The notes below the pieces were generated by a model. That model was given only the letters and a program-made list of their open reading frames with translations. It was not told the DNA's origin and searched no databases. The translations under genes were made by a program, and so were the position numbers. A DNA stretch of 64,000 nucleotides, taken from assembly GCF_041925275.1 (NCBI RefSeq), contig NZ_JBHEUZ010000001.1:310001-374000 (forward strand). The letters run 5' to 3'. This document shows, in pieces, positions 52,544-62,300 of the stretch (positions within the stretch are counted from its first letter, which is position 1; every line of letters starts with the position of its first letter). This DNA comes from Parapedobacter pyrenivorans_A. GTDB lineage: Bacteria; Bacteroidota; Bacteroidia; Sphingobacteriales; Sphingobacteriaceae.

Positions 52544-52796
52544 AATCAAGGCTTGCATTAACCGGATATTTAGTACCTTAGCGCAAAGATTTGACGCTTA
52601 TGATAGATTAGTTTTTGTAATACATATATTGATAAACAGCTGAAAGCTATTTGTTAGGTTAACCGAATTCGTACCTCTGAACAACCCGCAGATAAATAGC
52701 CTGGATGCTGCCCTTTGGGGCAGTTGTCAGGTGATTTCTTGTGGGTTGGGCCGTACGAAGCCTGGTTAGCTGGAATGATGGCACTGCCCTTTTTCT

Positions 52797-53027
52797 ATGC
52801 GAATAACCCTACCTACCGACATCCTGAAACATCCCATCGAAGAAATTCCCGGATTAAGCAGAAAATTCAAAAAGCGCTGCTCGTCATGCGGCTATGCTAC
52901 GTTGCGACAACTGTGCCGCGAGGGAGCCCTGGAAATTTCGAAGACCGAAAACCTAGGACCCGACCGATTCTCCGAACTGATCGATTTCCTGCGCGAGCGG
53001 AAGCTGCTCCATGCACTAGACGACTAA
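52797..53027 (+). CDS. small protein with RNA-polymerase alpha-CTD-like helix-hairpin-helix fold
   Basis: 76 residues. The text PIEEIPGLSRKFKKRCSSCG, YATLRQLCREG, LEISKTENLGPDRFSELIDF follows the alpha-CTD pattern (first helix, LKR..G..T, then xLGxKSLxEI). Small free-standing proteins of this type are seen in Bacteroidota; DNA or protein contact at promoters is inferred. It converges with the LytTR regulator gene, overlapping its stop by four bases. The 250 bases upstream show nothing. Confidence 0.72.
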   Translation: MRITLPTDILKHPIEEIPGLSRKFKKRCSSCGYATLRQLCREGALEISKTENLGPDRFSELIDFLRERKLLHALDD

Positions 53028-53746
53028 GCCTTAAGGTCATTCAAGCGTTTCTTAAGCGCGCCTCGTTTTCGCCGGCTTACCGGAACGGTCTCATCCGAAC
53101 CATAAAAGCTAACGGTATCTCTCCTCAGCCGTTTCAGATGCCACAGATTGACCACGTAACTGCGGTGTACTTGGACGAAGTGACTGGAGGGAAGCTTGGC
53201 CAGCACTTTTTCGAGCGTAATGCGGATCGAAAGCGTTTCGTCGTTAGACAGGTGGAAGGTCACTTCATTCCCCTCGACCTCGAAATACTTCACTTCTGCC
53301 GGTAAAATCTGCAATGCTTCGCTCCCTTCGCCAAATACCACACGTTCGCCGAGCGACGGATCGGTTTGCGGCTTTCCCTGCACGCGCTTTACCACCCGGT
53401 TCATGGCTTCCTGGAACTCACGGAAAGCAAACGGCTTGGTGAGGTAATGCACGGCTTCCAACCCATACCCCTTGGTGGCCTTTTTCTTGGAGTTGTGCCC
53501 CGTCATGAGTACTACCAAAGGTCGCTTGGGCAGCGATGCAATCATATCGATGCCGTTCATATCCGGCAGCTGGATATCGGCCACGATGAGGTGAGCGGGG
53601 TTTTCCAATAGAAACGCCCGGGCATCGCCTGCACGCGTAAAACAACCGACACATTTAAAATTGGGAAATTCATTGAAATAGGCCATAACGAGCTTCTGTG
53701 CTTCCGGATCGTCTTCCAATAAAACAAAGTAGATGACTGGTTCCAT
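53024..53746 (-). CDS. LytTR family response regulator (peptide cluster)
   Basis: 240 residues. Receiver about 5-122 (LLEDDPEAQKLV, phosphoacceptor Asp in LIVADIQLPDMNG, Lys in YLTKPFAFREF). LytTR domain about 140-240 (EVKYFEVEGNEVTFHLSNDE, FVQVHRSYVVNLWHLKRLRR, VPVSRRKRGALKKRL). Its ATG follows the kinase TGA directly. Candidate sites for this regulator are at 56352-56381 upstream of the 49-residue peptide gene. Confidence 0.93.
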   Translation of the reverse strand: MEPVIYFVLLEDDPEAQKLVMAYFNEFPNFKCVGCFTRAGDARAFLLENPAHLIVADIQLPDMNGIDMIASLPKRPLVVLMTGHNSKKKATKGYGLEAVHYLTKPFAFREFQEAMNRVVKRVQGKPQTDPSLGERVVFGEGSEALQILPAEVKYFEVEGNEVTFHLSNDETLSIRITLEKVLAKLPSSHFVQVHRSYVVNLWHLKRLRRDTVSFYGSDETVPVSRRKRGALKKRLNDLKA

Positions 53747-54814
53747 TCATTGATAAGTTATAGTTAAACATACTTCATAGGTTTCGGCGTCTTCGGCCAC
53801 AGTCAGATCCACCTCGTGTCTGCTAAGCAGGGCGAGTTCCTCGCGCACCAGCGCGTGTCCCTGTCCGGTACTCGCCACCTGCTTACCTTCCGGATCCTTG
53901 GCATTGGTGCAGGTGAACCGCAGATAACCCTCCCTGAAAACAAATGCCACCCGAATGGGGTGATCCAAGTTGACCCAACCGTGGGTATCGCCATTTTCCA
54001 ACAGCGTGGGGAGGGTGAGTGCACCGATGACCTGCATAGTAGGTATCCCATCGTAATGCACGTGCACCAATGCTTTGTCACCTCCATTGCGCAACCGCAC
54101 AGAGACCGCGACTTCTTCGAAGTAAGCCAATGCCTGTTGGATGGATATAACGGCAGCGTGATCCCGTATCGCCTCGGCCACGTAGTCTATGGTTTTGCGG
54201 ATATGGATCGCCTGGGCGGCGATGTAAGGTTCGCCTGCCGACTCTGCGCGCCCCACGATACCCATCAACACCCGCCGGATGTAATGCGACTGCATCATGC
54301 TCAATAGGCGATTGATTTTTGCCTGTTGCTGCTCAATTTCCTTTTCTGCTGCCTGCTGCCGAAGTGCATATACCTTTCGCTGGGACATCCGCTCGCGATA
54401 GAAGTAGAAATATATGGCAGCGACTATCCAAACCGTTTTAAGCGCGAGAAAAACATTGACAGCCAGCTCGCCCCATTGAAAGGCGGCACCTTCTTTCCAC
54501 AGTTTGACGCCCAGCACCGGAAAAACCTGATAAATCAGCAGCGGGGCCGATAGCGGCAGGAGTACGGAAAGCAGCAATATGCCACGAAACGCCCGGCGGC
54601 TTTTCTGCTGATCAAACCAACGTCTGATCAAATAACAATACCCATAGCAAGCACCGATCTGGCAACCGCCCACTACCACAGCGGCCATCACCTGTGTGTT
54701 GCGGTGCAGGTAAAAGTTGGCTGCGAACGTAAGGGCAATGAATAAGACGGAGGCGAAAACTTGCGTGAAAAATAGTCGATAGAAACGATCCGACAATTTT
54801 CTTTTCATTTTCAT
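53747..54814 (-). CDS. LytS-like sensor protein with degenerate kinase domain
   Basis: 355 residues. Four membrane helices (about 14-32, 42-60, 78-98, 115-138) precede a coiled coil (LRQQAAEKEIEQQQAKINRL). The phosphoacceptor region reads MQSHYIRRVLMGI instead of the usual INPHFLFNSLN, keeping the His. The N box is LPTLLENGDTHGWVN rather than LVENAIKHG, and no clear G box is seen. Membrane sensor of the pair, perhaps with weak or no ATPase activity, as in some peptide-receptor kinases. Confidence 0.8.
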   Translation of the reverse strand: MKMKRKLSDRFYRLFFTQVFASVLFIALTFAANFYLHRNTQVMAAVVVGGCQIGACYGYCYLIRRWFDQQKSRRAFRGILLLSVLLPLSAPLLIYQVFPVLGVKLWKEGAAFQWGELAVNVFLALKTVWIVAAIYFYFYRERMSQRKVYALRQQAAEKEIEQQQAKINRLLSMMQSHYIRRVLMGIVGRAESAGEPYIAAQAIHIRKTIDYVAEAIRDHAAVISIQQALAYFEEVAVSVRLRNGGDKALVHVHYDGIPTMQVIGALTLPTLLENGDTHGWVNLDHPIRVAFVFREGYLRFTCTNAKDPEGKQVASTGQGHALVREELALLSRHEVDLTVAEDAETYEVCLTITYQ

Positions 54815-54873
54815 AAGGTTATGGTTACAGTTCGATGGACGATAAAGCGTTTAAGATATACAAATTATTCCAT

Positions 54874-55932
54874 TCACGAGTGAATACTCACAAAGTCTTC
54901 ATTCAATCGGTCGAAAAAACACCGATAATCAGCCATTGACACCTCATAACTACTGTAGCTGGGCCGGTGCAGCAAAAACGCCCGCTTGCCCCAACGGTAG
55001 ATAGCCCACTCTTCTACTGCTAGGCGATCACCTATCGGTGCCGCTTCCTGAAGCAACAATTGCCGGTGGATATTCAGCCACCCCTCCCACTCGTGCGGGC
55101 TCCGCCCGGCAAGCTGACCCAGCATGTGGTAAAGCACCGTTGTTGCGCGGTTGGAAAAAGCGGACTCACTTTCACCGGGAAACGGACGGATGGCATGCAG
55201 CAACCCATAAGACAGCCGGTGACTCGTTTCGGGGCCAAGCCGGGGAAACGCACGCTGGCAAAGCACCGGATAGATGGGGATTGCCAGCCGGTAGGCCAAA
55301 ACGGCCATCCCCTTGCGCGCGCGAAGCCGGCCGCCGCAAAACGGAACCGTGGTGGTGTTGGCCGCCTCAACGCCGCCGGTGCCTGCACCGCTGTTGCCAT
55401 CCAGGTATACCAGCAGGCACCGGCCCCGTTTTGCCTCCCGCATCATCCGGATCAGCACACCGGCCTGCCCCGCATCGATAAAGGAAACATCTGGACGGAA
55501 CCCCAGCTGATCTGCCACCGGCAGGTATCGGTTCAAAAAGGCCTCCCGCTCGTCGCTGACCGCCTGCCCGGCCACCACCAGGCTAAACGGAACCCCCGCC
55601 CGGGCGAGCAACAGACTCAGGAAACGGTATGAACCCGTATGAAAGGTGCAGACGATGCCCGGGTTATGCCGCAGCTCATCCACCCAGTTGTCATCCCAGC
55701 CCGTAACATCTATGGCCTCAGCCTGACGGACATCCAAGTCGCTCAGCATCCGGTTGGCTTGCAATTCGTTAAAAAGAGGTAAATAATCGCCGCGCGGTAC
55801 ATGCGGCAGCAGGTTGTGCAGGTTGGCACTGAAGTACGCAAATTCAAGTTCGATGCGCTGGCTTGCGTTGGCGAGGTTGCTGCGCAGGTACGCATCGATC
55901 CGGTCGGCCCGGATTTTCAAAGAGTTAATCAT
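54874..55932 (-). CDS. lysophospholipid/lipid A acyltransferase-like protein
   Basis: 352 residues, no membrane helix. The LPLAT-type features are an HTGSYRFLSLLLAR motif (the HX4D/E position carries His but no acid at the standard spacing), VYLDGNSGAGTGG, and VPFCGGRLRARKGMAVLAYR followed by LAIPIYPVL. These are typical of LpxL/HtrB-like enzymes. The N-terminus (SLKIRADRIDAYLRSNL) is not that of LpxL. It follows the 49-residue peptide gene, so acylation or processing of that peptide is a possible role (inference). Confidence 0.68.
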   Translation of the reverse strand: MINSLKIRADRIDAYLRSNLANASQRIELEFAYFSANLHNLLPHVPRGDYLPLFNELQANRMLSDLDVRQAEAIDVTGWDDNWVDELRHNPGIVCTFHTGSYRFLSLLLARAGVPFSLVVAGQAVSDEREAFLNRYLPVADQLGFRPDVSFIDAGQAGVLIRMMREAKRGRCLLVYLDGNSGAGTGGVEAANTTTVPFCGGRLRARKGMAVLAYRLAIPIYPVLCQRAFPRLGPETSHRLSYGLLHAIRPFPGESESAFSNRATTVLYHMLGQLAGRSPHEWEGWLNIHRQLLLQEAAPIGDRLAVEEWAIYRWGKRAFLLHRPSYSSYEVSMADYRCFFDRLNEDFVSIHS

Positions 55933-56034
55933 GATGATATTGGTAAGGGTAAACGATTTATGTTGGCAATTGAGGTAAAAAGCATGCGGGAACCGGCCCT
56001 CGGCGGCCCCCGCAGCTCCTAAACAGGTCTTAGC

Positions 56035-56184
56035 CTACAACGGCGTAAAGTTGCACTTGGGCACTTTCGGTTCATCCTCATCGTCGTTGCTGAGCCACCC
56101 GAAAGTGGCACTGAACGGAATGGGACGCTCCAGAATGGCACCGCCACCTTGCTGCCTGTCGATACTAAAATGATTCGATTTCAT
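56035..56184 (-). CDS. 49-residue candidate precursor peptide
   Basis: ATG 56184 to TAG 56035-56037. Starts MKSNHFSIDRQQGGGAILER, followed by a PFSATFGWLS middle, an acidic DDEDE block, and a tail PKVPKCNFTPL with one Cys. No signal peptide or membrane helix. A leader-like first half with a Gly-Gly-Gly and a short polar tail is the layout of ribosomal peptide precursors. It lies upstream of the acyltransferase-like, sensor and LytTR genes on the same strand, with a GC-rich hairpin (55985-56019) between it and the next gene. Coding status is inferred from context. Confidence 0.6.
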   Translation of the reverse strand: MKSNHFSIDRQQGGGAILERPIPFSATFGWLSNDDEDEPKVPKCNFTPL

Positions 56185-56351
56185 CGCTTGTTCGATTTTG
56201 TGTTCAACCATTGTCCGCTTTGCACTTTACCGGGGCTCAGGACACCTTCCCCGTACCTGCGGCCGCAGGGTATTTCGCCGATCAACGCTGCAAGAATAAC
56301 CCGGAAAAACCGTATTTGGAATGCCGGGGGATACATAACCGGAAAAGAGCC

Positions 56352-56381
56352 ATAATCGGTATACAGGAAGAAATAAACGGC
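56352..56381 (-). promoter_or_regulatory. pair of LytTR-like sites upstream of the peptide gene
   Basis: On the minus strand GCCGTTTAT (56381-56373) and ACCGATTAT (56360-56352) each fit the LytTR consensus at 8/9 with the standard 12-base spacer. A TATTCTTG box (one mismatch to TAnnTTTG) at 56291-56298 could be the -7 element, 53 bases downstream. Confidence 0.45.
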
Positions 56382-56462
56382 AGGTGATACCACTTATCCC
56401 CAAAATCGACCGTTCGTCACAGCGCGCTTGGTTCGGCAGGATGGGTTCATTAGTTTCGTGGG

Positions 56463-57011
56463 ATGGACATGCCTCTCGCCGGATTGGAAACCCTGCTGCG
56501 TCGCCTGGGTGCCGTGGATGCGGGCGCCTGGGCTGCGGTAACGGGGAGCATGCGCAGCGCGCGGTATGGCATCGAACGGCCCATTCGGCTGGAGGCGGGC
56601 GGCCTGCTTTACGTGGGAGAGGGGTTGTTGAAGCAGTATGTCCGCCACGGCCGAACGCAGCCGGCCATCAACCGTTTCATCCGGCAGGGCGAAGTGTATG
56701 CGGTGCCGCATGATCCAGATCCAGTTTACATCAAGACCATCCAGCCGAGCACGGTATACTGTTGGGACAGCCATACGCTGCGCCGGTTGCTGCTGGAGTA
56801 CCCTTCCCTGCTGGGCAGCTATCTGAAAATCCGGGACATGCAGGAAAACGCGCTAGACACCCGGCTTTGGCTGCTGGAGCAAACCGGCAAAGCGAAGCTG
56901 GCCCTGTTTGACCGGACCTTCGGGCAACTGCGCGCCCACCTGAAAGGGAAAGACCTGGGCAACTACCTGCACCTGGCCTATGCATACATCAGCCAGATCA
57001 GGGAGAAATAG
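56463..57011 (+). CDS. Crp/Fnr-like regulator (cyclic-nucleotide-binding fold, short)
   Basis: 182 residues. A jelly-roll effector domain about 25-125 (RPIRLEAGGLLYVGEGLLKQYV, INRFIRQGEVYAVPHD) is followed by a long helix and a short HTH-like end (LKGKDLGNYLHLAYAYISQI). This is the compact Bacteroidota Crp-like type, but the HTH lacks the usual Ser-Arg core (SRIRKK appears as SQIREK). Possible -33/-7: TTG 56429-56431 and TAGTTTCG 56451-56458. Divergent from the peptide gene. Confidence 0.72.
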   Translation: MDMPLAGLETLLRRLGAVDAGAWAAVTGSMRSARYGIERPIRLEAGGLLYVGEGLLKQYVRHGRTQPAINRFIRQGEVYAVPHDPDPVYIKTIQPSTVYCWDSHTLRRLLLEYPSLLGSYLKIRDMQENALDTRLWLLEQTGKAKLALFDRTFGQLRAHLKGKDLGNYLHLAYAYISQIREK

Positions 57012-57118
57012 CAAAAATTTAGAAACCTAAACGAATTCACCATAGAAACCTAAAATTCAAGACGCTGTTTTCGAGCTAATTTGGCTGGTATAAACACCAC
57101 CAAAAAGAAAGGAGGTCT

Positions 57119-57187
57119 GTGCGTAGAAAAAAGAACCAAAAACAGGAATGCCGGGCCGCATTCCGCCATATAAACAATCAGAACTAA
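57119..57187 (+). CDS. possible 22-codon upstream reading frame with strong ribosome site
   Basis: AAAGGAGGT at 57109-57117 is a full Shine-Dalgarno sequence, rare in this phylum. The GTG at 57119 directly after it is too close, so initiation there is doubtful. The frame encodes a very basic peptide (RRKKNQKQECRAAFRHINNQ). A hairpin GGAATGC/GCATTCC lies inside (57145-57164). Could be a leader of the next gene. Confidence 0.25.
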   Translation: MRRKKNQKQECRAAFRHINNQN

Positions 57188-57248
57188 TCGTGCCGGATGG
57201 TTAAGCCCCAAGGTATCCTGAAGGACAAAACTAAAAAACATTACGATC

Positions 57249-57779
57249 ATGAGCAACAGATCAGAAATAATCAAAAAAGTCGCCCAAACCGTGCGAAAAA
57301 CGGTATTGCTCGGCGCATTGGTAGGTGGTGTAAGCATGGCATCTTACGCCACGGAAACTCCAGTTGGCCCAACCATTGAGAAGGCCCAGCTGGAAACGGT
57401 GGATATCAATTTGGACGCGGTGGTCGTCGCCATAACCAAGGCTAACCCTGATTGGGTGAGGAGTTTACCATCGCTTACCAGTAATAAGACGCATGTTCAG
57501 ACTGTTCAGCAATGGTATAGTCTCAATGCAACCGCATCTAGTAACCCGAATAATCAAATGATTACAGGACTATCGGACGAGCCGGAAGAATACGATAGTG
57601 AGGGGTGTGCGCAGCTTGACAATGAGGGTGATTTCTGCACAGTGCTGATTGAATTCCCCGGAACGACAGCTCCCAACATAACCTCCGGTTCCGTTCAAGA
57701 TGCGCTGACTGCCCATCCCGGCAGCTCCGTTGTAACGAGCAAGGCCTCTCTGGGCTATGCAAGGCAACCCGATATATAA
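57249..57779 (+). CDS. secreted hypothetical protein
   Basis: 176 residues. N-terminal RKTVLLGALVGGVSMASYAT is a signal-peptide-like helix. The mature part is acidic and Thr/Ser-rich (SNPNNQMITGLSDEPEEYDS, EGCAQLDNEGDFCTVLIEFP) with one possible disulphide pair. The layout (QWYSLN..., C..., FC.V.IEF) recalls the small Bacteroidota DUF6520-type secreted proteins, but the match is weak. Own terminator downstream. Confidence 0.6.
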   Translation: MSNRSEIIKKVAQTVRKTVLLGALVGGVSMASYATETPVGPTIEKAQLETVDINLDAVVVAITKANPDWVRSLPSLTSNKTHVQTVQQWYSLNATASSNPNNQMITGLSDEPEEYDSEGCAQLDNEGDFCTVLIEFPGTTAPNITSGSVQDALTAHPGSSVVTSKASLGYARQPDI

Positions 57780-57800
57780 CGATGGTCAATGCCTTTAGTA

Positions 57801-57846
57801 TCCCCAAAATCCAACCTCTTATAGATTGTGATTTTGGGGATTTTTT
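57801..57846 (+). terminator. terminator of the secreted-protein gene
   Basis: TCCCCAAAAT (57801-57810) pairs with ATTTTGGGGA (57831-57840), then six T (57841-57846). Twenty-base loop. Confidence 0.82.
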
Positions 57847-57916
57847 GGTCCAGCGAAGCTTACATTGAAATCGAAGAACTTCATCTCAACGAAGTGTTTG
57901 CACTATCCGCCCTTTG

Positions 57917-59296
57917 TCAACGGCTGTTCTGCTCATACTTGCCCGCCGCAATAGCTTCCACGGGCAATGGCCATGTGTAACGTTTGGAACCGGGCAGCAG
58001 TTCATAGGTCGTATCGTGAATGCGTCGCTCGATTTTTTCCCTAAATGCCCCCTCGTTGTTAAAACGGCGCAAATCTTCCCATCGGGTGCCGCGCAGCACA
58101 AGCTCTTTCCGCCGTTCACTAACAATCAGGTCCAAGAGGTTGTCATTATTGATTTTTGACATCTTTTGGTCCACCACATCGTCAATCCGATGATCAAATA
58201 GATATTGCATGTCCGCTTTTGCTCCTTCAAAATCCCCCAGGCGGGCACTGCATTCAGCCCTGTTGAGGATAACTTCATCGACCGCCAGACCCGTGAAAAA
58301 TGCCGGATTTCCCACGTAGCTTCCCTTGAATAGAATCCTGCCGTCGGAGTTGTGATGAAAATATGCTGTTTTCCGAAGGTCGTTATCCCCATATGAAGCA
58401 AAAAGTGCCGTGTCCACACATTGCCGTGCAGTCGTTAACGGCGTCATGTTCGTGGCAGATGTAAACATAATAATCTCCGGATTCCCTTCTCCGTTCGCGG
58501 GAAATACGTATCGTACATCCAGATCCAAGTGATTGAAATTTATCAAATTCCGCTTAATTGATAGGCTTCGGGATGCAGCAATCAGACCATCATCATAGCG
58601 CCCCATTTGCATATATGTTTTTGCTAAAAGTGCAAAAACAGCACATTTTGACGCTTGGCACATATTGTCCGGAAGCTCGGGGAGCAAAGATTCGGCTTCC
58701 AGCAGGTCATCGACGATGCGTCTGTAGGTTTCTTCCACTGTAGAGCGAGCAACGGAAATGGTAACATCGGCCTCCACACGGAGTGGCAACCCCAACGCTT
58801 GGGACGCCGAATCTGCGAGGTACGGGTCACAGTACAATTGGGCGAGCCAGTAATAGTTTAACGCACGGAAAAATAGTGCGTTACCTTTCGCCTGGCGCCA
58901 TAGCTCATTTTCCTTTTTACTGGCATCCATTTTCAACAACCCATCCAGAACAATGTTACATTGCAAAATCCTGCTATATCCGCGCGACCAATCCGTAACG
59001 ATTTCCCCGCCTTCATAAATGGTTTTTTCCCAAGTATAAGCCCTTTTCATGTAATTGGTAGCGCTACCTACTGGAAATGCGTCATATCGCGCGTCTAGCA
59101 TGAAGTACTCATCCGAACCTATCATTCCAAGCGCGTGGGAAGAAAACGTATTCAGTAGCGAAGTGTTGTCCATCATCGCGTTATAGTCAGCGATACTTTT
59201 CGGAATGCGCTGGCCTTGGTTCGGGCGCACATCCAAAAATGATGAACCGCAACCGGAGAGGGTAACCGAGACGATTAGATAAATTAAATTCTTCAT
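57917..59296 (-). CDS. SusD/RagB family lipoprotein (second locus)
   Basis: 459 residues from ATG 59296 (TTG 59302 is two codons upstream). Lipobox VTLSGC. SusD-type helices (WRQAKGNALFFRALNYYWLAQLYCDPY) and the C-terminal LDLIVSERRKELVLRGTRWEDLRRFN motif. It is shorter than the 645-residue SusD of the first locus, as in SusD proteins serving non-starch or peptide-type substrates. Follows its SusC by nine bases. Confidence 0.93.
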   Translation of the reverse strand: MKNLIYLIVSVTLSGCGSSFLDVRPNQGQRIPKSIADYNAMMDNTSLLNTFSSHALGMIGSDEYFMLDARYDAFPVGSATNYMKRAYTWEKTIYEGGEIVTDWSRGYSRILQCNIVLDGLLKMDASKKENELWRQAKGNALFFRALNYYWLAQLYCDPYLADSASQALGLPLRVEADVTISVARSTVEETYRRIVDDLLEAESLLPELPDNMCQASKCAVFALLAKTYMQMGRYDDGLIAASRSLSIKRNLINFNHLDLDVRYVFPANGEGNPEIIMFTSATNMTPLTTARQCVDTALFASYGDNDLRKTAYFHHNSDGRILFKGSYVGNPAFFTGLAVDEVILNRAECSARLGDFEGAKADMQYLFDHRIDDVVDQKMSKINNDNLLDLIVSERRKELVLRGTRWEDLRRFNNEGAFREKIERRIHDTTYELLPGSKRYTWPLPVEAIAAGKYEQNSR

Positions 59297-59305
59297 TGTC
59301 AAACT

Positions 59306-62300
59306 TTATAATGTCAATTGAAAGCCCAGAGTGACTGATCGCTGGGCAGGAAATTCCGCATTGGGATATAGCGGGTTTACGCCACTTCGGTTCTTCCGCC
59401 AAAGGATTCCAAGGTTTTGGGCATTTATGGTTAAGCGGAGGCTTTGAAAGGATAAGACTCCCGCCTTTATCCCGTCTACCGTATAACTAAGATTAATATC
59501 GTGCAACCGGATATGGTCACTGCTTTCTACCAGTACTTCGGAATAGGTATAAAAATCAGCAAGATTTGCGTGGTAACGCTCCACCCGGGCCGGGACATCG
59601 GTGAATGCTTCGTCTCCCGGTTGCTTCCAACGCCTGAAGTAGTCCTGGTGGTATCTTGGCGTAGTTAGGTATTCTCCCCCGGGCACCATGGACGTTCTCC
59701 TAAACAACCCGCCTTGGCTAAAGGAAATCATCGCACTCAAGTCGAATCCTTTAAACGAGAAATCATTTCGGAGCGAGCCAAACAAAGGGGGCACCCCGAC
59801 GCCCATCAACGACAAATCGTTAGGGTCGAAATTCAGAATATGCTCGTCGTAGTCCACATTTCCGTCTTCGTAACCAGGAAGGTTCGGTAGCCCGGTATTT
59901 CCGTTAAGACCATACCACGGAAATGCATAAATCGCGTCCAAGGAACGCCCGACAACCGGGGGCCTGCCATTGAGAAAGAAATAATCGAATACATTTACAC
60001 TTTCCGGGGTATCGTAGGATACTATTTTGTTGGATGAATAATTCACCATCGCGACACTTTTCCAGTGAAAACCTGCTTTCTTGATATTCAGGCTGCTGAT
60101 CTGCAGATCAAGGCCACGCGTACGCATACTGGCGTAATTGCGTCGATAGTTCGGGCCGGCACCTGTCGTAGGATCGATCATGAAACTTCCCAGCAGGTCT
60201 TTTGCATCTTTGTTATACCACTCTACGCTCCCCGAAAGGCGCTCCCCTTTCGTCCCCCACTCCGCTGCAAGGTTCAGTGTATTAACCGTTTCCCATCTCA
60301 AACTTGGATTGCCGGGATGTAGCAGATCAGCATACGGTAAACCGGTATCCGAATTGATCTGGAAGGAAACGGTTGGGTAGTGCCCCTGCGATTTATCGAT
60401 AATCCCGCCACTCCCGTAGGTCGCTTTTAAGCGTAAACGGGGAAATATCCCATCTTTATTGTAGAATTTCTCTTCATCGATACGCCAACTCACGCCCGAA
60501 GACCACAGGACTGTGCCCCGCTGATTCGTTTTCACCCCCAGTAGGTTGCTGCCGTCCCACCTTACACTACCGGAAATGATATAACGTTCCAGATAGGTGT
60601 ATGCTGCATTTGAAAAGTAAGAAAGATTCCTGTTAAGTCTCCTTTCCACATTACCCTGACCGCCCTCAACCCTGGCGCTTCCCCGGGGCAATACCGGATA
60701 CCATGTCGTAAAATCGAACGCCTGCGTTCCACCCAGAAAATCGCTGCTGAAGTTATATAGCCTCAAGCCGGGTGTTTGCGATATCCGGTGCTCGGACAAT
60801 TCAATCCCAGCCAACGCCGACAGGCGATGTGAACCGCTCCATTCCCGCTCCTGATTGAGCAGCACCCTACCGGAATGGGTGGAATATGCATTGTTTGGCA
60901 TGACGTCGTTTATTCCACCGTGGGGAATAACCTGTCTGCCATCGGGCTGCGTGAATCTGTTGACCAAATCCCTAACATAGAAACTCCCTGAATCATAATA
61001 GGTGCTTCCCCCGGACTGTCCGGATAGGAACCTGTAATTGGCCCTCACATCCAGCCAATTCCAAATTTTGTAATTAAAGCCGCCAGTCACCCTCACTTCC
61101 CTATCATCACTTATCCGATTGTGCAATCCCATTTCTTCCAGTGGATAATACTGCCAATCCAACAATCCATGTTCAATCGCGTTTTCCGAATAGGAGAACC
61201 GTCTAGAATAATAACCCGTCGGTAAGGGAATGCCTTGTTCATCTGCAAGCAAAAGATAAGGCTCGGTTGCGCCATTACCCATCGCCGTATAGGTCAGTCC
61301 GTTGTTTACCGCGGATTTGGACGTGTACCAGATTCCGACTTCTATGGAGATTTTCTTATTTATCTTGAATTCATTCCGCATGTTCACGTTTACCCGCCTG
61401 CCTGAATTGCCGATAACATTCCCTTTGTTATTGTCGTAATTACCGGCCAGATAATAGGTGTATCGCTCACCGCCGCCACTGCCATTTACCGCATATTGCT
61501 GCGTCAACCCGGTCTGGTATAGATAGCTGCGTGCTTGCTGTCTCAGGTCAGCTTGACTATACTGGTTACGCATATAATCGAATGCCTCATCAGTAATAAG
61601 ACCATCCCGTTTTTTGATTAGCATTTCCACATACAGTGGGAGGTATATAGATTCATCCTCCACGTATCCGCCTTTGGAAAAAAACTCTTCCTGGATTTTC
61701 ATCACCGTCTCGGAGGGGAGAAAATTGCGTGAGTAAAACAAGTCCGGGCTCTTCAAAAAAGAGATATTCGCGACAAGGTTTACGGTGAAAGGCTGGTTGC
61801 GGCGTCCTTTTTTTGTATTGATGACGATAACACCGTTTCCAGCACGTGCACCCCAGATGGAAGCTGATGCGGCGTCTTTGAGGACGGTCACACTTTCCAC
61901 ATCATTTGGATTTATGGTTGAGATGTTCCCGTCATAAGGGAAATTATCCACAATAACGAGCGGGTCAGACCCGGCTTCAATAGTTGAAAGCCCCCTAACG
62001 CGCAAACGTGGCGCAGCAGAACCGGCGTTCTCTCCGGTTACCAAACTTCGATCGAATTGCAACCCATTGGTCACCCCTTCCAGCCGATCCAGGATATTTG
62101 TGCTTGCACTCCTACTGAGTGTTTGTTGGTCTACATGCGCAAATGAGCCGGTAGCCCTTTCGCGGGGTATTTCGTAATAACCGGTATTGACAATGACTTC
62201 CTGCAATACGGCTGACGACAGGGTCAGGTATAACGTAAGGGGGTTGCCCATGGTAGCCAGCGTAAATTCTTGGCTTTCGTAGCCAAGATGTTTCGCGATA

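Noticed and set aside
57050..57337. 95-residue hydrophobic minus-strand frame
   Set aside because: Overlaps the start of the secreted protein in antisense; hydrophobicity comes from antisense Lys/Asn-rich sequence.
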